Below are positions 26,171 through 34,486 of a stretch of DNA of 64,000 nt, piece by piece (the first letter of the stretch is position 1; each line of letters begins with the position of its first letter). The notes beneath the pieces were generated by a model that was not told the DNA's origin, ran no database searches, and was given only the letters and a program-made list of their open reading frames with translations. Source of the DNA: Pseudomonas knackmussii B13 (GTDB lineage Bacteria; Pseudomonadota; Gammaproteobacteria; Pseudomonadales; Pseudomonadaceae); the NCBI RefSeq assembly GCF_000689415.1, contig NZ_HG322950.1, positions 2,673,501-2,737,500 of the forward strand, read 5' to 3'. The translations under genes were made by a program, and so were the position numbers.

Positions 26171-27526
26171 ATGGCTTTCGATTTCGATCTGTTCGTGATT
26201 GGCGCGGGTTCCGGCGGTGTGCGCGCCGCGCGCTTTGCCGCCGGTTTCGGCGCGCGCGTGGCGGTGGCCGAGAGCCGCTACCTGGGCGGCACCTGCGTTA
26301 ACGTCGGCTGCGTGCCGAAGAAGCTGCTGGTGTACGGCGCGCACTATCATGAGGACTTCGAGCAGGCGAGCGGCTTCGGCTGGAGCCTGGGCGAGGCGCG
26401 CTTCGACTGGCCGACCCTGATCGCCAACAAGAACCGCGAGATCCACCGCCTCAACGGCATCTATCGCAACTTGCTGGTGAACAGCGGCGTGAGCCTGCTG
26501 GAAGGCCACGCGCGCATCCTCGACGCGCATACCGTGGAAGTCGCCGGCCAGCGCTCCACCCCCGCCAATATCCTCATCGCCACCGGCGGCTGGCCGCAGG
26601 TGCCGGAGATTCCCGGCAAGGAACACGCGATCACCTCCAACGAGGCCTTCTTCCTCGAGCGCCTGCCGAAGCGGGTGATCGTGGTCGGTGGCGGCTACAT
26701 CGCCGTGGAATTCGCGTCGATCTTCCAGGGATTGGGTGCGCAGACCACGCTGCTCTACCGCCGCGACCTGTTCCTGCGTGGCTTCGACCGTGGCGTGCGC
26801 GAACACCTGCGTGACGAGCTGACGAAGAAGGGCATGGACCTGCAGTTCAACGCCGACGTCGCGCGCATCGACAAGCAATCCGACGGCAGCCTGCTGGCCA
26901 CCCTCAAGGACGGCCGCGTGTTCGAAGCCGACTGCGTGTTCTACGCCACCGGCCGCCGCGCCATGCTCGACAACCTGGGGCTGGAGAACGTCTCGGTGGC
27001 GCTGGACGACAACGGCTTCATTCGCGTCGATGAGGCCTACCGCACCAGTGAGCCGTCGATCCGCGCCATCGGCGATGTCATCGGCCGCGTGCCGCTGACC
27101 CCTGTGGCCTTGGCCGAGGGCATGGCGGTGGCCCGGCATCTGTTCCGCCCCGAGGAATACCGCCCGCTGGACTACAAGCTGATCCCCACCGCGGTGTTCA
27201 GCCTGCCGAACATCGGCACCGTCGGCCTCACCGAGGACGAGGCGCGCGCCGCCGGGCACAAGGTGAAGCTGTTCGAAAGCCGCTTCCGCGCGCTCAAGCT
27301 GACCCTCACCGAGTCCCAGGAGAAGACCCTGATGAAGCTGGTGGTCGACGCCGAGACCGACAAGGTGCTGGGTTGCCACATGGTCGGCCCGGAAGCCGGC
27401 GAAATCCTCCAGGGCATCGCCATCGCGCTGCGCGCCGGGGCGACCAAGCGGGTGTTCGACGAAACCATCGGCATCCACCCGACGGCGGCCGAGGAGTTCG
27501 TCACCATGCGCTCGCCGGTGGCCTGA
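26171..27526 (+). CDS. gor: Glutathione-disulfide reductase
   Basis: Gor reduces oxidised glutathione with NADPH in the cytoplasm. The 451 residues hold the FAD Rossmann motif (FVIGAGSGGVRAARFAA), the redox pair Cys42/Cys47 in GGTCVNVGCVPKK, the NADPH motif VVGGGYIAVEFASIFQGLG and the C-terminal catalytic HPTAAEE. Length is typical. It stands alone, divergent from the VOC gene, and ends in a bidirectional terminator shared with the convergent transporter gene. Confidence 0.96.
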   Translation: MAFDFDLFVIGAGSGGVRAARFAAGFGARVAVAESRYLGGTCVNVGCVPKKLLVYGAHYHEDFEQASGFGWSLGEARFDWPTLIANKNREIHRLNGIYRNLLVNSGVSLLEGHARILDAHTVEVAGQRSTPANILIATGGWPQVPEIPGKEHAITSNEAFFLERLPKRVIVVGGGYIAVEFASIFQGLGAQTTLLYRRDLFLRGFDRGVREHLRDELTKKGMDLQFNADVARIDKQSDGSLLATLKDGRVFEADCVFYATGRRAMLDNLGLENVSVALDDNGFIRVDEAYRTSEPSIRAIGDVIGRVPLTPVALAEGMAVARHLFRPEEYRPLDYKLIPTAVFSLPNIGTVGLTEDEARAAGHKVKLFESRFRALKLTLTESQEKTLMKLVVDAETDKVLGCHMVGPEAGEILQGIAIALRAGATKRVFDETIGIHPTAAEEFVTMRSPVA

Positions 27527-27579
27527 CGCGGGGCGGAGCTGCCTCGTTATCCCCGCGAAAGCGGGGGACCCAGCAAAAC

Positions 27580-27609
27580 AAAAAGCCCGGTGCATGCACC
27601 GGGCTTTTT
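27580..27609. terminator. Bidirectional terminator between gor and the BASS gene
   Basis: A perfect 30-base palindrome has an AAAAAGCCCGGTGCA arm and its exact complement, with A- and T-runs outside the GC stem. It can serve both converging genes. Confidence 0.88.
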
Positions 27610-27620
27610 CATTACCGCTG

Positions 27621-28623
27621 TTACTGCGCGACGGGCGCTGCAGCGGCCTGCTGCTGCCGCTTCGCATAGCGCTGGGCGAGCACCGCGCAGACCATCAGCT
27701 GGATCTGGTGGAACAGCATCAGCGGCAGCAGGATCACGCCGATGCTGCCGGTGGCGAACAGCACCTGGGCCATGGGCACGCCGGTGGCCAGGCTCTTCTT
27801 CGAGCCGCAGAAGACGATGGTGATCTCGTCCTCCTTGTCGAACCCCAGGCGGCGGCTGAGCTGGGTGGTGGCGAACAGGGCGATGGCCAGCAGCACGCAG
27901 CAGGCGACTACCAGGCCGGCCAGCGCGGTCAGCGGCACCTGGTGCCAGAGCCCCTGGATCACCGCGGCGCTGAAGGCGGTGTAGACCACCAGCAGGATCG
28001 AAGCCCCCCCCCTGGTCGACGTAGCGCAGCACCGGCTTGTGCTCGTCGACCCAGCCGCCAATCACGCCGCGCAGCACCTGGCCGGCGATGAATGGCACCA
28101 GCAGCTGCAGGGTGATCTTGCCGATGGCGTCGAGGGTGGAGACGCCGGTATCACCGTGCACGCCGAGCAGCAGTTGCACCAGCAGCGGAGTGAGGAAGAT
28201 GCCGATCAGGCTGGAGGCCGAGGCGCTGCACACGGCGGCCGGGATGTTGCCGCGGGCCAGCGAAGTGAAGGCGATGGACGATTGCACCGTGGCCGGCAGG
28301 GCGCAGAGGTAGAGCAGGCCGAGGTACAGGTCCGGCGTCACCAGCGGCGACAGCAGCGGCTTGAGCACCAGGCCGAGGATCGGGAAGAGGATGAAGGTAC
28401 TGGCGAACACCAGCAGGTGCAGGCGCCAGTGGGTGGCGCCGGCGACGATCGCCTGGCGCGACAGCTTGGCGCCGTGCAGGAAGAACAGCAGGCCGATGGC
28501 CAGGTTGGTGATCCAGCCGAAGGCGACGGCCACCGTGCCCTGGCAGGGCAGCAGGCTGGCGACGGTCACGGTGGCGACCAACGCCAGGGTGAAGTTGTCG
28601 GGGAGCAGACGGGGACGGGCCAT
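27621..28623 (-). pseudogene. Bile acid:sodium symporter (BASS) family transporter, frameshifted at a G9 run
   Basis: The upstream part (from ATG 28623; MARPRLLPDNFTLALVATVTVASLLP) reads as a BASS transporter through HKPVLRYVDQ. The conserved remainder (SILLVVYTAFSAAVIQG, IVFCGSKKSLATGVPMAQVLF) is in another frame and ends at 27621. The switch is at a run of nine C on the plus strand (28004–28012). Eight would restore one 333-residue protein with its normal set of about ten helices. It is an inner-membrane organic-anion/Na+ symporter-type protein. The shift may be a real slip, a phase-variable tract or a sequencing error. Confidence 0.85.
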
Positions 28624-28764
28624 GGCGATCTTCTCGGGCAAGGGCTTGAGGCAAGAGCCGCGGCCTCTGGCGGGCCGGCGGTAGCACGCACTCTATGCCC
28701 GACCCACCGGTTCCGGCTAACGCGAGAAAGTCAGCTTGTGTCGCTGAACGGACAGAAATTTCCT

Positions 28765-29118
28765 TCAGACGATGCCGGCACCCACTTGTACCTCGGCGAC
28801 GCTGACCATCGAACGCATGCGTTCGGCCAGGACTTCCGCACGCTTGGCCGGCAGGCCCGGCACGCGCAGTTCGATCCGCAGCCAGTCCTGTTCCTGCACG
28901 GCATGCACTTCCGATGGCAGCCAGCCTTGCAGGGCGAACAGGTTGAGCAACTTGCACAGCACGTCGGCCTCGGCTTCGGCGCGGATGGCGAACAGCGCTG
29001 CCCGGGCGGCATCGGCGGGGCGGCAGGTCCAGCCGTCGGGACGCTCCTCGGGGGCGGCGCCAAACAACTCGACGGGCAGGGTGGATTCGCGCAGCGGCAG
29101 GGACAGGGCTTGGTTCAT
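28765..29118 (-). CDS. Conserved hypothetical protein (117 aa)
   Basis: I do not recognise a named family. The protein has two halves: an N-terminal part with TLPVELFGAAPEERPDGW and an ACT-like second half with ADVLCKLLNLFALQGWLPSEVHAV and WLRIELRVPGLPAKRAEVLAERMRSM. The pattern suggests a small regulatory or metabolite-sensing fold. It is divergent from the Lrp/AsnC regulator at 29251, with about 130 bases between, so the two may be functionally linked. Confidence 0.68.
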   Translation of the reverse strand: MNQALSLPLRESTLPVELFGAAPEERPDGWTCRPADAARAALFAIRAEAEADVLCKLLNLFALQGWLPSEVHAVQEQDWLRIELRVPGLPAKRAEVLAERMRSMVSVAEVQVGAGIV

Positions 29119-29250
29119 GACTCGGGACCGACAGGGGTGGGCGTGAAGCCATTGTCGATTCCGCTGCGAGGTTTTGCTTTGCTCAAATCGCTCCCAAAAG
29201 ACCTAGCTGCGCATAAACTATTCGCCTGATTGCTATATGGAGGATTTTCT

Positions 29251-29724
29251 ATGCCTGTCGAGTTGGATGCCTACGACAAACGCATTCTCGCCCTGCTGCA
29301 GGAAGAGGCGACCCTTTCCACCGCCGAGATCGCCGAACGCATCGGCCTGTCGCAATCGCCTTGCTGGCGTCGTATCCAGCGTCTGAAGGAAGAAGGTGTC
29401 ATCCGCCGCCAGGTGACCCTGCTGGATCGCAAGAAGATCGGCCTGAATGCGCAAATCTTCGCCCAGGTGAAGCTGAACACCCACGGGCGCAACCACCTCA
29501 CCGAGTTCGCCGAGGCGATCCGCGAGTTTCCCGAGGTGCTGGAGTGTCATGTGCTGATGGGGTCGGTGGACTTCATGCTGCGCATCGTCACCGAGGACAT
29601 CGAGGCCTACGAGCGCTTCTTCTTCGAGCGGCTGTCGCAGGTGCCGGGCGTGCAGGAGATCAACTCGATTGTCGCGCTCTCGGAGATCAAGTCGACCACC
29701 AGCCTGCCGTTGCCGGGGCGCTGA
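29251..29724 (+). CDS. Lrp/AsnC-family transcriptional regulator
   Basis: This 157-residue regulator starts at ATG 29251, supported by GGAGG seven bases upstream. The N-terminal winged helix is LDAYDKRILALLQEEATLSTAEIAERIGLSQSPCWRRIQRL. The C-terminal RAM domain is FAEAIREFPEVLECHVLMGSVDFMLRIVTEDIEAYERFFFERLSQVPGVQEINS. It likely responds to an amino acid. It is divergent from a 117-residue hypothetical gene, its best candidate target. Confidence 0.93.
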   Translation: MPVELDAYDKRILALLQEEATLSTAEIAERIGLSQSPCWRRIQRLKEEGVIRRQVTLLDRKKIGLNAQIFAQVKLNTHGRNHLTEFAEAIREFPEVLECHVLMGSVDFMLRIVTEDIEAYERFFFERLSQVPGVQEINSIVALSEIKSTTSLPLPGR

Positions 29725-29765
29725 AGGGCGGGAAGGGTGCCGGGCGAGCCGGCACCCGGAAGGCG

Positions 29766-30272
29766 TCAGGCGGCGCCGAGGAAGTCCATCTTGCCGACCT
29801 CTACGCCGTTGTGGCGGAGGATCGCGTAGGTGGTGGTGACGTGGAAGTAGAAGTTGGCGTTGGCGAAGTGCAGCAGGAAGTCGAGGCCTTTGAAGTGCAG
29901 TTCGCGGCTCGGGGTCTTGATGGTGATGTCGCGGTTCTCCGCGCCTTCAAACTGCTCGGGCTTCAGGCCCTTGAGGAAGTCGACGGTCTTGGCGATGCGT
30001 GCCTGCAGGTCGGCGAAGCTCTTTTCCTCGTCGGCGAAGCTGGGGATGTCCACGCCGGCCAGGCGGGCGCCGCAGCCCTTGGCGGCATCGCAGGCGATCT
30101 GCACCTGACGGGTCAGGGCGAACATGTCCGGGGCCAGGCGGGCATTGAGGAAGACGCTGGGATCGATGTTCTTGGCCTGCGCATGGGCTTCGGCCTTGGC
30201 CAGGATGGCCGAGAGGTTGCCGAGCATGCGGATGAAGACGGGAACGGAAATCTGGTAGATCGACAGGGACAT
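29766..30272 (-). CDS. DUF1993 family protein
   Basis: The 168-residue protein fits DUF1993, a DinB-like four-helix bundle of unknown function: SIYQISVPVFIRMLGNLSAILAKAEAHAQ at the start, LAPDMFALTRQVQIACDAAKG, and LDFLLHFANANFYFHVTTTYAILRHNGVEVGKMDFLG at the end. No signal peptide is present. It converges with the Lrp gene and is followed on the same strand by no clear partner. Confidence 0.85.
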   Translation of the reverse strand: MSLSIYQISVPVFIRMLGNLSAILAKAEAHAQAKNIDPSVFLNARLAPDMFALTRQVQIACDAAKGCGARLAGVDIPSFADEEKSFADLQARIAKTVDFLKGLKPEQFEGAENRDITIKTPSRELHFKGLDFLLHFANANFYFHVTTTYAILRHNGVEVGKMDFLGAA

Positions 30273-30372
30273 GCGAGGTACTCCAGACAGGAAGTAAGAG
30301 GCCTGCGCGTTGCGGCGCGCCCGGGGAGTCTACTGCGAAGCCAGTGCAGCGTCGCCTGGGCGCGGCGGACTT

Positions 30373-31101
30373 TTAGCGGCCGGCGAGTTGGGAGGCGCTG
30401 CAGCCGTTCAAATCCACCTTGCCGACGTAGGGATTACCCCAGCCCATGACGCAGCCGACCATCTGGTTGCGCTGCTTCTCCCAGGTTTCCACCGGGTACT
30501 GCTTGTTCCAGGCCTCGAACAACTGGCGGTCCTGGCTGGAGATCTTCAGGCCGTAGCGCTCGCTCATGTAGAAGTAGGTGCGCGCGATCATCCCGCGGAT
30601 CTGCGGGCGCGGCATGGCCTTCTTCGCCTTGAAGTCGACGACCATCGGGCAGGCGCCGTACTGCGGCGGCTGCTTCGGCAGCCAGCCGTAGCTGAAGTTG
30701 TTCCGGTCGCCGTTGACCTCGCCGATGCTCGGCACCAGGTTGAACAGGTCGGCCTCGGCGCGCTGGTACACCGGGTCGTGCCGCGAGCAGTTGCTGCGTC
30801 CGCCGCTCTGCCAGCACTGGCGCTGGTGGCCGATGACCCAGGCGGGGACTATGTGTTCCCACTCGATGCGTTCGGCGCGCTTCTGGTTCTTGCGCGGTAC
30901 GTAGCCGCAACTGGCCAGGTCGACGTGGTTGCCCTTGTAGTGACAGCCGCAATAGAACTCGACCGACTGCCGGGCATAGAGCTTCCAGCCGATCTTCTTG
31001 GCTTCCTGGAAGGTGCGGGGGGGCTCCGCAGAGGCGGCCAGTGGCAGGGCGAGAAGCAGCAGGGTCAGAATGTGGCGACGAATTTTCATAAGAAATTTCA
31101 T
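30373..31101 (-). CDS. endA: Endonuclease I (periplasmic/secreted DNase)
   Basis: EndA degrades DNA outside the cytoplasm. The 242 residues have a signal peptide (ILTLLLLALPLAASA) and the catalytic EWEHIVPA at residues 80–87, with RADLFNLVP-like EADLFNLVPSIGEVNGDRNNFSYGW downstream and several cysteines expected for a secreted enzyme. ATG 31101 and ATG 31089 are both possible starts; neither has a strong ribosome site, and either leaves the signal intact. A 352-base AT-richer gap separates it from the next rightward gene. Confidence 0.92.
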   Translation of the reverse strand: MKFLMKIRRHILTLLLLALPLAASAEPPRTFQEAKKIGWKLYARQSVEFYCGCHYKGNHVDLASCGYVPRKNQKRAERIEWEHIVPAWVIGHQRQCWQSGGRSNCSRHDPVYQRAEADLFNLVPSIGEVNGDRNNFSYGWLPKQPPQYGACPMVVDFKAKKAMPRPQIRGMIARTYFYMSERYGLKISSQDRQLFEAWNKQYPVETWEKQRNQMVGCVMGWGNPYVGKVDLNGCSASQLAGR

Positions 31102-31453
31102 TCAGAAAACGCCGCATCTTACTGATCTTTAAGAAGCTGCCAATCGTGGCAATCGAATGGCAACGCGCTTGTCGGAGCCGTGATGACGGAAATAGCGAGG
31201 GATTTAGGAGGCCGCTGAGCCCTGAATGGCGCGGGTTTCCGGGCTTTTCAGGCGCTGTGCGGAAGTACCGGTCTTGTTTCGCCAGCGAGGCGTAGAATGC
31301 AAAGATGAGCCGAGGATTTATCTAGTAAATGGCTTTTAAATATCATTGTAACTCTATGATATTTAAAGATTTATTTTTCTTGAGAAATTACTTTAAGTTT
31401 GGCTGGCGCGAGCGGTAGGCGGCTCGTGCGGCGACCGCAGGAGGTCATTGCCC
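31102..31453. other. Intergenic region with an AT-rich island
   Basis: No coding sequence is evident in this 352-base gap. The stretch 31310–31400 is strikingly AT-rich against a background near 66% GC and contains a long inverted repeat (listed separately). It probably holds the promoters of endA and of the secreted small protein at 31454. Confidence 0.5.
31335..31367. repeat. AT-rich perfect inverted repeat, 11-bp arms
   Basis: TTTAAATATCA at 31335–31345 and TGATATTTAAA at 31357–31367 are exact reverse complements around an 11-base spacer. It lies 87 bases upstream of ATG 31454, within a strongly AT-rich segment, so it could be an operator or an H-NS/MvaT-type silencing site. Confidence 0.7.
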
Positions 31454-31789
31454 ATGAACGCTCGATTCGTCGTTTCCACCCTGTGTGGCGTCTTGCTGAG
31501 CCTGCCGGTCATGGCTGGCCAGCCGCCGGCCCGCAGCATCGAGCGGATCTATGTCAGCCCGGGCGCCAGCGGCAGCATCGACAGTTCCTCGAGCTCGCAG
31601 AGCTACGACGGCTACGGCGGCGCCCAGGTGCCACGTAGCTATGAGCAGGGTTCGAGCACGGTGATCATCGACAACAGCGGCGATCAGAATGGCGGCATCC
31701 GCCAGAGCATCGAGTACCCCAATGGCGTGCAGTTCGAAGTCACGCCGGGAACGACCCGCTCGAATAGCCAGCGGCAGTCATATCCCTGA
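31454..31789 (+). CDS. Small secreted Ser/Gly/Gln-rich protein of unknown function
   Basis: This 111-residue protein has a signal peptide (VVSTLCGVLLSLPVMAG) and a low-complexity mature part rich in Ser, Gly, Tyr and Gln, including SGSIDSSSSSQSYDGYGG and STVIIDNSGDQNGGIRQ. ATG 31454 is preceded by a perfect AGGAGG at 31439–31444. I do not recognise a family. The composition suggests a disordered periplasmic or extracellular protein. It lies downstream of the AT-rich inverted repeat, and a REP cluster begins 20 bases after its stop. Confidence 0.75.
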   Translation: MNARFVVSTLCGVLLSLPVMAGQPPARSIERIYVSPGASGSIDSSSSSQSYDGYGGAQVPRSYEQGSSTVIIDNSGDQNGGIRQSIEYPNGVQFEVTPGTTRSNSQRQSYP

Positions 31790-31807
31790 CGAGGGGCTGA
31801 CCGTCGC

Positions 31808-31888
31808 CGTAGGAGCGGACCTTGTCCGCGAATCGCGCGCATGGCGCGCTCCTACAGGGGGATCGCGGATGAGATCCGCTCCTACGGG
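31808..31888. repeat. REP palindrome cluster
   Basis: GTAGGAGCGGACCTTGTCCGC near 31809, GCGCGCTCCTACAG to about 31857 and GGATGAGATCCGCTCCTACGG to about 31887 are the same half-elements as at 25.6 and 40.7 kb. The last element overlaps the end of the 59-residue leftward gene and provides its stop codon. Confidence 0.75.
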
Positions 31889-32061
31889 GATTCCTTGCGG
31901 ACGAGGCGCGACTTGCGCATACCGCCCTTGCAGTAGAAGGGGCCGGTATCGCCGCGCAGGTGGTAGAGGGTAGCGAGGAAGGCCGAACTGGTGCGGCCGA
32001 CGGAGAGGCTGCGTAGCTCCTGGTAAGCCCACAGCCAGTCCTGGCGGTTGTTCTTGGTCAT
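31882..32061 (-). CDS. Small 59-aa protein, unknown function
   Basis: A short frame from ATG 32061 encodes MTKNNRQDWLWAYQELRSLS, then VGRTSSAFLATLYHLRGDTG and PFYCKGGMRKSRLVRKESP. AAGGAC seven to twelve bases upstream is a good ribosome site. The sequence has a plausible amphipathic helix and a basic tail, with no membrane segment. The stop TAG lies in a REP element (CCG-TAG-GAG-CGG), exactly as in the VOC gene at 25664. It is too short to be assigned a role, but start, ribosome site and composition look real. Confidence 0.6.
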   Translation of the reverse strand: MTKNNRQDWLWAYQELRSLSVGRTSSAFLATLYHLRGDTGPFYCKGGMRKSRLVRKESP

Positions 32062-32154
32062 GGAATCGTCCTTGATTCAGTTGAGGCTTGAAACGTCTGC
32101 CATGGACCATAGTGGGCGTGGCGGGCCTCTGCAAGCCAAATCATGACCGTAGCG

Positions 32155-32880
32155 TCATTCCTTGTAGCTCGGGTCCAGCCGCTCCAGCTTGCGCAGCCAG
32201 GCCTGCCAGAGGATCTGGCGTTCGCCCACGGCCTTGGCGAACTGACGCTCGGCATGGGCGCTCAGCGCTTCGGGAATCAGCCGCGGGTGCGGGTTCATGC
32301 CCAGCACCGCCTGCTGAATCTCGCAGGCGCGGTTCAGGTAGAACATGGTGTAGAAGGCGTCGGCGACGGTCGCGCCCACTGTCAGCAGGCCGTGATGGCG
32401 CAGGATCAGCGCCGGGTGCTGGCCGAGCGAGGCGACGATGCGCTCGCGTTCGCCCAGGTCCAGGGCGATGCCTTCGTAGTCGTGGTAGCCGAGGTTGCCG
32501 TGGAATTCGGCGCTGATCTGGTTGAGCTGCAGCAGGCCTTCGTCCAGCGCGGCCACCGCCATGCCAGCCAGGGTGTGTGTGTGGATCACGCAGTGCGCGT
32601 CGTCGCGACCCATGTGCACGGCGCTATGGATGGTGAAACCGGCGACGTTGCAGGGCGAGTCGCCGATCACCTTGCCGTGCATATCGACGACGATCAGGTC
32701 GCTGGCGCGGATTTCCTCGAACATCATCCCGAAGGGGTTGATCAGGAAGCGCGGCTCGGCGCCGGGCAGGCGCACGGAGAAGTGCGTGTAGATGGTGTCG
32801 TCCCACTGGAAGTGGGCAGCCAGGCGGTAGGCGGCGGCCAGGTCGCGGCGCAGGGCGGCTTCGTCTTGGACGGGATGCAT
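32155..32880 (-). CDS. Class II aldolase/adducin family protein
   Basis: This 241-residue protein has the zinc-aldolase fold pattern: DDTIYTHFSVRLPG, FLINPFGMMFEEIRASDLIVVDMHGKV, and the metal-binding HTHTLAG (HxH) with LRHHGLLTVG downstream. It is the FucA/AraD-like branch, which includes aldolases, epimerases and decarboxylases. The substrate is not determinable. It is cytoplasmic. The LysR gene 105 bases upstream on the same strand may control it. Confidence 0.9.
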   Translation of the reverse strand: MHPVQDEAALRRDLAAAYRLAAHFQWDDTIYTHFSVRLPGAEPRFLINPFGMMFEEIRASDLIVVDMHGKVIGDSPCNVAGFTIHSAVHMGRDDAHCVIHTHTLAGMAVAALDEGLLQLNQISAEFHGNLGYHDYEGIALDLGERERIVASLGQHPALILRHHGLLTVGATVADAFYTMFYLNRACEIQQAVLGMNPHPRLIPEALSAHAERQFAKAVGERQILWQAWLRKLERLDPSYKE

Positions 32881-32984
32881 GGGCTCGTCTCGGCAATGAA
32901 TGGGAGCGGCGAGCTTAGGCAGCGGCGCCGAGACGATGAATCACCGGAATTGCAACTTCACTTGCGCTTCGGCGAAAGCGAGCC

Positions 32985-33896
32985 TCAGGCGTTCGCCAGG
33001 CGTTGCCGCGCCTGCTGCAGGGCGTGGGCGAAGCGCTCCAGCGCCGGCGAGTGCTCCTGGCCCTGGCGGGTGATGCTCTCGAAGCGCGAGACATAGGCCA
33101 GGCTGCCGCCGCCGAGCCGGCGCAGGCGGCCCTGCGCGAGCCAGGCCGCGGCGTAGTGGCTGGGCAGGTAGCCGATGTAGGTGCCGGAGAAGATCAGGGT
33201 GGCGATGGCCTCGATGGAGTAGGCGGTGACGCTGCGTTTGAAGTCCAGGCCGTGGGGCCGCTTGCTGTCCGGCCAGAAGCCGCGCTCGACGTAGTCGGCC
33301 TGGCGGATTTCTTCGAGCAGCGGCTCGTCCTTGCGGGCAAAGAACGGGTGCTCCGCCGCGCAGTAGAGGTCCTGTTCTTCCTCGAAGAGCATCTGGTAGT
33401 GCAGGCCGGAGAGGTGCTGGCGGAAGTTGCCCAGGGCGAGGTCGAGACGGCCCTCGAGCACCTCCAGCTCAAGTTCGTCCGGGCGCATGATCTGCAGGCT
33501 GACCTGGGCGCCGGGCTGGCCCTGGCGGTAAAGCTGGATGGCCAGCGGCAGCGGGCAGCTTTCCAGACTGATGAGGTTGTCCAGGGTGCCGACCTGCAGG
33601 TGCTCGGCGCCGTCCTGGGCGGCGGCGCTCACGCGCAGGCGGAACTTCTCGAGGTCGGCGAACAGCTCCTGCGCCGCGAGGTAGATCTCGCGACCCTGGG
33701 CGGTGGTCTGGAAACCGCCCTTGCCGCGCCGGCAGAGGCTGCAGCCCAGGCGTACCTCGAGGTCACGTACGGCCACGCTCAGGCGCGGCAGGCTGGTGTT
33801 CAGCCGGCCCTGGGCGGCGGTCAGGCCACCGGCCTCGACGATGGCGCAGAAGATGCGCAGCAGGCGCAGGTCGATATCGGACAGGTTGCCGAGCAT
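32985..33896 (-). CDS. LysR-family transcriptional regulator
   Basis: The 303-residue regulator has the HTH (DLRLLRIFCAIVEAGGLTAAQGRLNTSLPRLSVAVRDLEVRLGCSLC) and a full effector domain. The recognition helix (SLPRLSVAVRDLE) is slightly atypical for LysR. It is upstream of, and co-directional with, the class II aldolase gene, so that gene and itself are candidate targets. Confidence 0.9.
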   Translation of the reverse strand: MLGNLSDIDLRLLRIFCAIVEAGGLTAAQGRLNTSLPRLSVAVRDLEVRLGCSLCRRGKGGFQTTAQGREIYLAAQELFADLEKFRLRVSAAAQDGAEHLQVGTLDNLISLESCPLPLAIQLYRQGQPGAQVSLQIMRPDELELEVLEGRLDLALGNFRQHLSGLHYQMLFEEEQDLYCAAEHPFFARKDEPLLEEIRQADYVERGFWPDSKRPHGLDFKRSVTAYSIEAIATLIFSGTYIGYLPSHYAAAWLAQGRLRRLGGGSLAYVSRFESITRQGQEHSPALERFAHALQQARQRLANA

Positions 33897-33961
33897 CTGG
33901 AGTTTCCGAAGGGCAGGAAAAGCGCATTCTCGGCGGCAGCGACAGCGCCAACAAGCCGGGC

Positions 33962-34279
33962 TCAGGCGTTGGCGGCGGCGCTGCGCGACTCCTCCACGTA
34001 CTCCTTGAGCCAGCGCAGCACTTCCACGGCGTCCCAGCGCGAGGGGTCGAACATGGCATATGCCTGGCCCTGGTAGCCGACCACGTCCAGCGGCCTGTGG
34101 TAACCGGCGCGCTGCAATAGCGCCTCGATCTCGGCGAAGCAGGTGTTGAAGTGGGCCCGGGAGAAGGGCGTCTTGCCTTCGGTGACCAGGCCTTCGAGGT
34201 GCAGTTCGGCCACCGCCTCGCTGACTTCCTCCACGGCCATGTGGTTCACGGTGTATTTCATCTGGCGGATGTCGACCAT
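33962..34279 (-). CDS. Conserved hypothetical protein, candidate SOS-regulated (105 aa)
   Basis: The protein starts at ATG 34279 with AGGAG seven bases upstream. I do not recognise its family: it has a VNHMAVEEVSEAVAELHLEGLV region, FSRAHFNTCFAEIEALLQRAGYHRPLDVVGYQGQAYAMFD and WDAVEVLRWLKEYVEE, a compact alpha/beta pattern without signal or membrane helices. A LexA-like box lies 84 bases upstream. P. aeruginosa is known to have small LexA-controlled hypothetical genes, and this may be one, but the match is unproven. Confidence 0.75.
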   Translation of the reverse strand: MVDIRQMKYTVNHMAVEEVSEAVAELHLEGLVTEGKTPFSRAHFNTCFAEIEALLQRAGYHRPLDVVGYQGQAYAMFDPSRWDAVEVLRWLKEYVEESRSAAANA

Positions 34280-34362
34280 TGCGCGCTCCTGTTGCCGGTT
34301 CCTGCCTCGGCGCCCTTTCTCAGGGTGCCTTTCGTCATGTCCTACAGGGTAATCGAAAAATA

Positions 34363-34378
34363 CTGTATGCATAAACAG
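34363..34378. promoter_or_regulatory. LexA-like (SOS) box
   Basis: CTGTATGCATAAACAG matches CTGT-N8-ACAG (here CTGT-ATGCATAA-ACAG) and is flanked by an A on the left and TATT on the right, like the box at 24316. It lies 84 bases before the leftward 105-residue gene and 109 bases before the rightward lipoprotein gene, so it could act on either or both. Confidence 0.8.
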
Positions 34379-34486
34379 TATTTGCGGCTAGTATCGATTT
34401 CGCTGGTTCACTGAATCCATGGTCGTCGCCCGAATGCCCGCGCCCAGACGCGCTTCGGCGGCCACCGCGAAGAAGAGGAACGCGTG

